Assembly: GCA_022419385.1 (NCBI GenBank)
Contig: JAJUBI010000005.1
Coordinates: forward strand, 1-64,000
Length of the DNA stretch: 64,000 nt
Reading direction: 5' to 3'
From: Paraconiothyrium sp. Pb-2020
Lineage: Eukaryota > Ascomycota > Dothideomycetes > Pleosporales > Didymosphaeriaceae
Shown here: one piece after another, positions 57,566 through 64,000 of the stretch
Position numbering within the stretch: the first letter of the stretch is position 1
Layout of the letters: each line of letters begins with the position of its first letter
Translations under genes and position numbers: made by a program
The notes under the pieces: model-generated
The model's input: only the letters and a program-made list of their open reading frames with translations
What the model was told of the DNA's origin: nothing
Databases searched by the model: none

Positions 57566-59882
57566 TCGACGGCGAGCTGGGGCCAGCGACCATGTCTCAG
57601 GCCCTACACGGACTTTGTAAAACATGTCAAAAGTTCGCCATCACCGACCAAAGTGCCTTTATATTCCAAGAAACGTGATAGACATTCCGTCTTCAATAGC
57701 TACGAAAAGCCCAATGAGGTACTGTCAAGCCGGTTACGCAGCCCTACCCCGCATCATCACCGACGACCTCGATATCAGCAGCTTACAATCCGCTATGTCG
57801 TCTGTCTATTCCGAGGGTCCTGCGCTCTTTGACTTACGTATTTCCATATATGAGATGCTCACCAGCACTCATTTTCCCTCTATGCTCCATATTTACTTGT
57901 TTCATCCGGAACGTGTTTATAGCCTCAAGCTCCCCTAACGCATCGGAGGTGAGGAGTGGGACGACCCGCTCAAGGAATAAAAACACAGAGCACAGAAGAT
58001 AGACTGGGGAGGTCGTTGAGGCAGGGTAGTTTAACATTTTGCGAAGGATGTGCTGGAAATTTGGAGGTGGCCGGACATCTCTTAGGTGAGGATTCCAAAT
58101 GGAGAACTGATGCATGCGGCCAACTATTTTCTCTGCTATGAGTGAAGTAAGCCTGACTGTGATGAGCATTTGATCGATATATTAGCGGGGCTGTAGTTGG
58201 ATGATAGGTATATTGTTGAATGCAGGTGGATGTGTATGGTATTGGCTGGTGTGAGAATCTGAACCATGTTGCACCGGGGGTAGTCACTAGGTGTTCTTTG
58301 GATCATTCATGGAATTGGCGGTTCCAGTTGAGTTTGAGAAGCTTGAGATATAGGACTCCTCTAGACTAACATATAGCTGAACACAGAACAGGCCGACCAC
58401 CTTTGATTGTTATCTGCCGCATTTTACTGAAGACGTTGAGGTGTGGATCTGTGGGTCGGTCCGGCCGGATCGTGGGTCTAAAACTTGGCGTGATAACGAT
58501 TCATCAATGTATTCGTAAGTATGTTGTGTACTTCGTAGTGGTGTAGAAGAGACTTGAACTTCCATCAAAGAAAGCCCTGCAAGTTCCAGTACATGTTCCT
58601 GAAAGTCACTGTTTTCGATTGGGTAATACGGAAGGCTCTGGTTGGACAACTTGCATGCGCGTGACTTCTACCCGAATACAGGCCCCCGACTAACTTCGGT
58701 TGCACTAAGCAATTGATGGAGTCTTTTCCTAGGCATTCGTAGATGGTCTCACTTTTGCGGCTCTATCGTGGGTGTTCAAGAGGTTTGACGCGAGTGGCAT
58801 GTGGTGCAATCTACACACACCCAGGCCCCGGGATGGAGGAAGCGCATGGGTGTCTCCGTTCCAGAAGGATCAAATTTGATCAGGCCATGCATTGCTTGAA
58901 AGACTCTGCAGATACGTGTCAGCAGGACGAGCCGCATAATTCCCCTTCCATGGTTGTGGGAGCTGACCCTGATAAGAAATTCATCGTGCGCTTCCCCGCC
59001 TAACCCTGTTCCGGCCTAGCCCCGGACGTCAGCACGTTGCTGGCGGCTGGGCATCCTCTTCCCCACCTCGATCGGCCGCGGCGCATATCCCCTCCTAACC
59101 TCTTCTCGAGCACGACATATACACTAACGGCGAGACGGAAATGTCCAGCAGAGCCGCGTGTGTTTCGGAGCCGGTGTTGCAAGTCAGGGACAAGCGTCTC
59201 GGTCAACTTGGGCCTTTCAACCATAGCGCGCGAGACTAATTCGTACGTCGTCTTCTTTGCCGCATTCCAGAAGCCTTATCAAGTCTCAATGGCTTGGCCC
59301 AACGCCAATACGGTCTGCCAAGTGCACACAGACGGGGTCGACGAACGCACCCTTCCCTATACAGGAAGCTCAGTGTGCCGCTCGCCTCTGTGGGGTGCAC
59401 ATGCGCCTCCAGCCCTCTTGCTGGGAACTGGCCATTGGAGCTGTACGTAAAACCGACATAGGCCGCTCGCGCGCTCTATCGTCCGCCAGCCTTTGCGCGA
59501 ATCCCTTTTCGCTTTCTCTTCCATCGGTTCCTCTTGGCTTTTCTGAGGTTGCGTCGCGCGTGCCGTGGCGCCAGCGAGTAAGCCTAGCTGATAGCCTGCT
59601 CAAAGCCGCCGTAATCTGTGCTCGCCTCCTTCGCCTTCATCGTATATATACCGGTGAAGGCCGTTCCACGACGTACCCGAGGTTGATTTTTGATTTCGCT
59701 GTTTGCGTCGATCGCCTACGTACTTACAGGAGCTTCCACTCCTGCAAAGATTGTCACTAGCACAGTCTTTGTTCCCATCGCGACGAAGAGCGCCCCTCCC
59801 GCGCCGCATACGTAGTGTGCTCGTCGCCAAGCATCGTACAAGTCAACTCAAGTTCGCCAGCACAACTTGAGACCCAGACAAG
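57566..59882. other. Long intergenic stretch, no supported gene
   Basis: 2.3 kb with only short overlapping frames (for example 57,624-57,938, 58,743-59,003, 59,037-59,450 and 59,257-59,760) and no recognised domain. The last few hundred bases are CT-rich and contain TATATATACC near 59,642, consistent with the permease promoter and 5' UTR. Confidence 0.5.
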
Positions 59883-61708
59883 ATGGCGATAATCAACCGA
59901 CACTCGAACTCGTCCTCGGACGGCGCGAACGCGGAATATGGCAAAACGGAGTATCAGGCCGGTGTGACAGCAGAACCAATCGTGGGCGCCGATGGAGTCG
60001 TTCAATACAACGACCACGAGCACTTGCAACGTGGACTCAAATCGCGACATATCACTATGATTGCGATTGGTGGTGCTATTGGAACTGGTTTGATCATCGG
60101 TACAGGAAAGGCGCTCGCACAATCTGGGTACGTGTTGGCGTCGACTCTGAGCCTATGTACAACAATGTGCTAACAAACGTAGACCCGCATCGATTCTCAT
60201 ATCTTACACTTTCGTTGGTTTCCTCGTCTGGATCGTCATGAGTGGGCTTGGAGAAATGGCAGCATGGCTTCCGCACGCATCTGGTTTCTCTGGCTACGCA
60301 TCCCGTTTCTGTGACCCCGCTCTTGGATTTGCTCTCGGATGGACCTATTGGTGCAAATATATCATCACCACGCCAAACCAACTGACCGCCACTGCTTTGA
60401 TCATTCAATACTGGTGTCCACCAGACAAAGTGAATCCGGGAGTGTTCATCGCCGTATTCCTGGTCGTAATCATAGCCATCAATTACTTCGGTATTCGGTT
60501 CTTCGGAGAGCTCGAATTCTGGCTCAGTTCCGTCAAAGTTGTGGTCATCATTGGCGTCATCTTTCTGTCTTTCCTCCTCGCTGTTGGAGCTGGTCCAGGC
60601 CCTGCGACAGGCTTCAAGTACTGGAAGAATCCCGGAGCGTTTGCGCCGTATATTCAAAAGGGCGATGCATCCGCAGGAAAATTCTACGGCTTCTGGAGCT
60701 CTTTCGTCAATGCAGTCTTTGCCTATCTAGGCACGGAACTGATCGGTGTCACTGTGGGAGAGGCCCAGAACCCCCGCAAGACCATTCCTCGGGCCATCAA
60801 GCTCACATTCTACCGGATCTTGTTCTTCTACGTTCTGAGCGTTTTCTTCCTAGGCATGCTCATCGCGTATAACGACCCAGCTCTTATCAAAGCCAATTCA
60901 GCGACGACCAGCGCCAAGGCCTCCCCTTTTGTCATCGCCATTGGTAATGCCAAAATCCCGCATCTCGCGGGTATAGTCAACGGCTGCATTCTGCTCTTCA
61001 CTTTCAGCGCCTCCAATTCGGACTTGTACATTGCATCCCGTACTCTCTACGGCCTTGCGGACCGTGGCCATGCGCCGAGGATTTTCAAGTGGACCGACAA
61101 GCGCGGAGTGCCCGTTCCCGCCCTCGGCGTCTCAGCACTCTTCTGCTGCAGCGCTTTCATGAACGCAGCAAAGGATTCCACGGAAGTTTTCAGCTACTTC
61201 GTCAACTTGGTGTCTATCTTTGGTCTGTGTGCCTGGATTTCACTCTTGGTCACGCACATCTTCTTCGTCAAGGCCCGCAGGGCCCAAGGCATTACAAACG
61301 AGATGATGCCTTTCGTTGCGCCCTTGGGTCTTTGGGGGTCTTACTTCGCACTCTTCTTCTGCGTTTTGATCGCCCTGACGAAGAACTTCAATGTCTTCAC
61401 TCGCAGCCCGAAATATGGAGACTTCGACTACAAGAACTTCATCACTGGATATCTCGCCATTCCGGTATACCTTATTTGCATTTTCGGATATAAGGTTTTG
61501 ATGAAATCCAAGCGGGTTCGACCACACGAAGGTAAGCATGACTTCTATGTCATATACTGAAACTTGCGCTAATATTCTATCAGCGGACTTTTACACTGGA
61601 AAAGACGAGATCGACCGCGAAGAGGAGGCCTTCTTGGCCGCGAAGGCTGCGCAACCTGCCAAGAAGCAGAACTGGTTCTACCGCACCTTTGTCTCTTGGT
61701 TGTTCTAG
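59883..61708 (+). CDS. Amino-acid permease (yeast AAT/APC family)
   Basis: Three exons, join(59883..60127,60183..61531,61584..61708), give 572 residues. Introns are 55 and 52 nt (GTACGT...GTAG with a GCTAAC branch; GTAAGC...TCAG) and the phases fit. The hydrophilic N-terminus ends in LQRGLKSRHITMIAIGGAIGTGL, the hallmark of fungal amino-acid permeases at membrane segment 1. Further marks are SGLGEMAAWLPHASGFSGYASRF after segment 2, GTELIGVTVGEAQNPRKTIPRAI after segment 6, and SASNSDLYIASRTLYGLADRGHAP. Twelve membrane segments and a charged cytosolic tail are expected. It should be a proton-coupled importer at the plasma membrane; whether proline-specific or broad cannot be told. Confidence 0.95.
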
Positions 61709-62682
61709 ATGCAAGATCGATATTCGAGAAATATACAATCTCGCTCGCTAGCACCGATCTCTTCCGCAGGTTTGCCATGTGCTTGTAGTGAAAGCTACGA
61801 TACATGCGATGTAAATCCTACGAGGATATTTAGTATAATATTATACCCTCAACTTCGTCGTGTACTATCATAGAGCATACATCTGCCGATCTTCTATGTG
61901 TCTCGCGTGATTATGCTGGCTTTCTATTTATTTCCTTGGCGTGGTGCACGTCGAGATGCTAGCGTGGTTGCTGATCAAAGGGCAATGTCCGTTGCGATCG
62001 GGTGACGCCCGGCCCGCGATGAATAAGCACATTCCGCCCCTACGCACTCCGCGCAGCTCCACCCTACACTTCAGTACTATCAAATAAGCGCCGGGCTAGA
62101 ACGAAATGTCTCTTCAATCGTCCTGAGAACACTTGATGGTATTCCTCTTGGGGCTCGTCGTGCGCTGTACACGACTGCCGCGATGCCGTTCTTCGGCGCT
62201 GACACACTCGACTAACCATAATCATAGAGCGAAGTGTGCGCTACCCCGGCGACTAATTGTACAAATCTTCAAGTACAGAATAAGCTCCCTTTCGCTCAGC
62301 CCGTCTCGGTATACGAGATGTTCGGAAGAACAACACGCTCGCCAATGCCAAGCATCAGCTCAGCTACCGGAGTTCAAAGTACTTGCTCGACGAATACACT
62401 GTTTAGTCACCAGCCCACTCTTGGCTCCATCAGCAAAGTCCATGATGTCCACAATCAGCATCGCAACTCCGATGGCTTTCTTCCCTATATAGTACTCCTC
62501 AGTACCACCAGTGGTTGATCAACTCGGGCACAACCCTTCGCTTCTCGTCTTTACTACATTCTTTTTCATACATTCACTCGTTCTAATACAGTCGTTACCC
62601 AATTCGAGCTTGATTGGCTCTTTACATCACACATCACTAACCCGCCGGAGCTCGAAGGCCCGTTTGGCAGACTTCCCGCACC
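61709..62682. other. Intergenic between permease and secreted protein
   Basis: About 970 bp, no gene supported. The right end carries the promoter of the secreted-protein gene (CT-rich stretch near 62,520-62,600). Confidence 0.5.
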
Positions 62683-63570
62683 ATGTTCCGTTTTCCTTCA
62701 AAGCTTCTTCTAGGAGCTGCTTTCGCCGCTACAGCCCTGCTTGACATGGCAATGGCGGGAGACTGCTCGAATGGACCTTTTGCTCCGATCTGGATGATTG
62801 GCATGAGGAACCCCGAGACCCACAAGGGCGTGGTTCCCTTCTGCTCCACCCTTTACGACGTGGGTGTCCCCGTCACCGGGCTCGATGTCTGGTTTGACAC
62901 CCGCGAAGGGATCAATGCAATCCAAATCCAGTACGCCAACGGCGACCGCTCCGGTATCTTCGGCGTCCCTGGATCCTCTCCTGAGCACCAGTCGATCGAC
63001 TGGGAGTACTCCAAGACGTTCATCGACTCGTTCAGCCTCTGGGGCAACGGCGGTGGCGAAAAGCTTGGAAACATCTATATGAAGCTGACTGACGGTCGCG
63101 AGTTCGACGTCGGTAACAAGCGCGACAAGCGCTCCAAGAAGACCGAGTACCCCATCGACGTCGGCGCGGGCGTCATGCTCGGTTTCGCGGGCTGGGGCGC
63201 GGACGACATCAAGCAGGGTTACGCGCTGTTTCTCAAGAGCCAGATCGATCACATCACCATGACGGACCCCGTCTTCGACGACTCCCCCGAAAACCTCAAC
63301 GCTCAGCAGAAGTGAGTTTTTCTCCTTTTGTACCGATGACTGCGGCGTGCTAACCTGTCCAGGGGCATCGAAATGCAAGTCGTCGACAGCTACGACCACC
63401 AGAACGACCTCAACACCACCATAAACTGGTCCTTCGAGACCTCCGTCGACGTCCACACGTCCGTCACCACCACCACCAGCGTGACTAAAACCTACGGCGT
63501 CGCCGTCAGCGTGAACTGGGAAGCCAGCGTCCTCGCCTTCAGCGTCGGCGGCAGCGTAGACATGTCCTAA
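62683..63570 (+). CDS. Secreted protein, possible lectin/aerolysin-like fold, interrupted frame
   Basis: As read, join(62683..63311,63363..63570) gives 278 residues. The 51-nt intron has GTGAGT, a GTGCTAAC branch box and CCAG. The first 25 residues form a signal peptide ending AMA. The following 180 residues (with IWMIGMRNP, GLDVWFDTREGINAIQIQYANG and FSLWGNGGGEKLG) have the beta-rich character of a jacalin-like lectin. After the intron comes a Thr/Ser/Val-alternating strand region (SVDVHTSVTTTTSVTKTYGVAVSV) such as is seen in aerolysin-type beta-pore proteins. The frame then stops at 63,568-63,570, while coding-like sequence goes on in the +1 frame. Family assignment is tentative; no activity is implied. 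Confidence 0.7.
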
Positions 63571-63868
63571 CGAATACTCAGACCACGAGAAGGTCGAGAA
63601 CAAGGAGCAAGACATTACGCGCACGATTACGTACGAGGCGCCGATTGGGCCTGGGAAGCATGTGTGGTGCCAGGCGAGGGCGAAGAACGGGAGGAGTGAC
63701 TTGGGGTATACGGCGACGATTAATTTGCTGCTGAAGGATGGGAGTAGTTGGAGCTGGAAGGAGCATGGGGTGTATAGTCAGCAGGCTTGGGGAGAGACGA
63801 GCAGCCATTGCCAGTATCAGCCGTTTACGGGGTCAGGTGCTAGGCGGTCGATTGCGTGGCATGCTTGA
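63571..63868 (+). pseudogene. Out-of-frame continuation of the secreted-protein gene
   Basis: From about 63,577 to a stop at 63,866-63,868 the +1 frame is open and coding-like, with Trp, Gly and Cys-containing strands similar in style to the upstream part. No GT donor of the right phase could be found to bridge the two frames with an intron of usual size. The simplest reading is a one-base frame break, real or a sequencing error, that removes the C-terminal third of the protein. Confidence 0.6.
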
Positions 63869-64000
63869 GGGGGCGTCGCTGCATGTGGAGACGGAAGAAC
63901 GGCTGGGGATGGGTGAAGTGGTTGGCGTACTGGTGCGTTGTAGGAGAGACTTTGTAGGATGAAACGAGAATCGTCATTGTTGAATATCACCCGTGTAAAG

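Noticed and set aside
57566..59882. Several 60-170-codon frames in the gap before the permease
   Set aside because: No domains, no consistent codon bias, and mutual overlap on both strands.
62710..63624. 304-codon minus-strand frame
   Set aside because: Antisense to the secreted-protein gene, which has a signal peptide, an intron and family-like motifs on the plus strand.
1..64000. tRNA, rRNA or snRNA genes
   Set aside because: I looked for TTCGA-type T-loops with paired stems and for conserved rRNA blocks and saw none. A covariance-model scan would be decisive.

Overview
The window is the left end of a chromosome of a filamentous ascomycete (Pezizomycotina, probably Dothideomycetes; the class is an inference from gene content and style). 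It opens with telomeric CCCTAA repeats. The genes carry short fungal introns of 47-97 nt and include Zn2Cys6, sugar-MFS, CE1 and NmrA families. The first 28 kb shows the signature of repeat-induced point mutation (RIP): CpA and TpG are almost absent, TpA dominates, and there is essentially no open reading frame.

Layout. 1-87 is telomere. From about 88 to 28,310 lies a RIP-ruined subtelomeric block. It holds a 4.9-kb direct tandem duplication (8,452-13,346 and 13,347-18,312) with a third fragment at 27,629-28,039, relics of at least two Ty3/gypsy chromovirus-type retrotransposons (about 18.9-22.3 kb and 22.77-23.14 kb), several minisatellites, and a recurrent short palindromic motif. The composition changes sharply at about 28.31 kb.

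From 28.4 kb onward the sequence is normal genic DNA: a secreted CE1-type esterase beside the RIP border; a decayed NACHT/NLR-like gene and a cysteine-rich relic (30.3-32.6 kb); and a candidate polyol or sugar utilisation group. That group comprises a zinc polyol dehydrogenase and a sugar MFS transporter sharing a 530-bp divergent promoter, plus a four-exon Zn2Cys6 regulator 1.5 kb beyond the transporter. Next come an intact NmrA-like gene flanked by two NmrA-type relics, a CCCH-zinc-finger-like protein, two small conserved genes, an orphan thioesterase relic of polyketide-synthase type, a complete Rho1 GEF (ROM2-like: DEP-DH-PH-CNH), a bleomycin-resistance-type VOC protein that looks bacterial in origin, an amino-acid permease, and a secreted protein whose frame breaks near its middle.

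The observations most worth following are: a perfect 43-bp inverted repeat with a 7-bp loop that contains the stop codon of the Rho GEF gene; an exact 12-bp CGG-rich motif found twice in the dehydrogenase/transporter promoter and once inverted between the transporter and the regulator; three NmrA-type sequences within 3 kb, two of them broken; the Tn5-Ble-like gene; and the RIP gradient in the 18-bp array near 27.3 kb. No tRNA, rRNA or CRISPR was seen. All splice sites were chosen by eye from GT/AG signals, branch-like CTAAC/CTGAC boxes and phase continuity.
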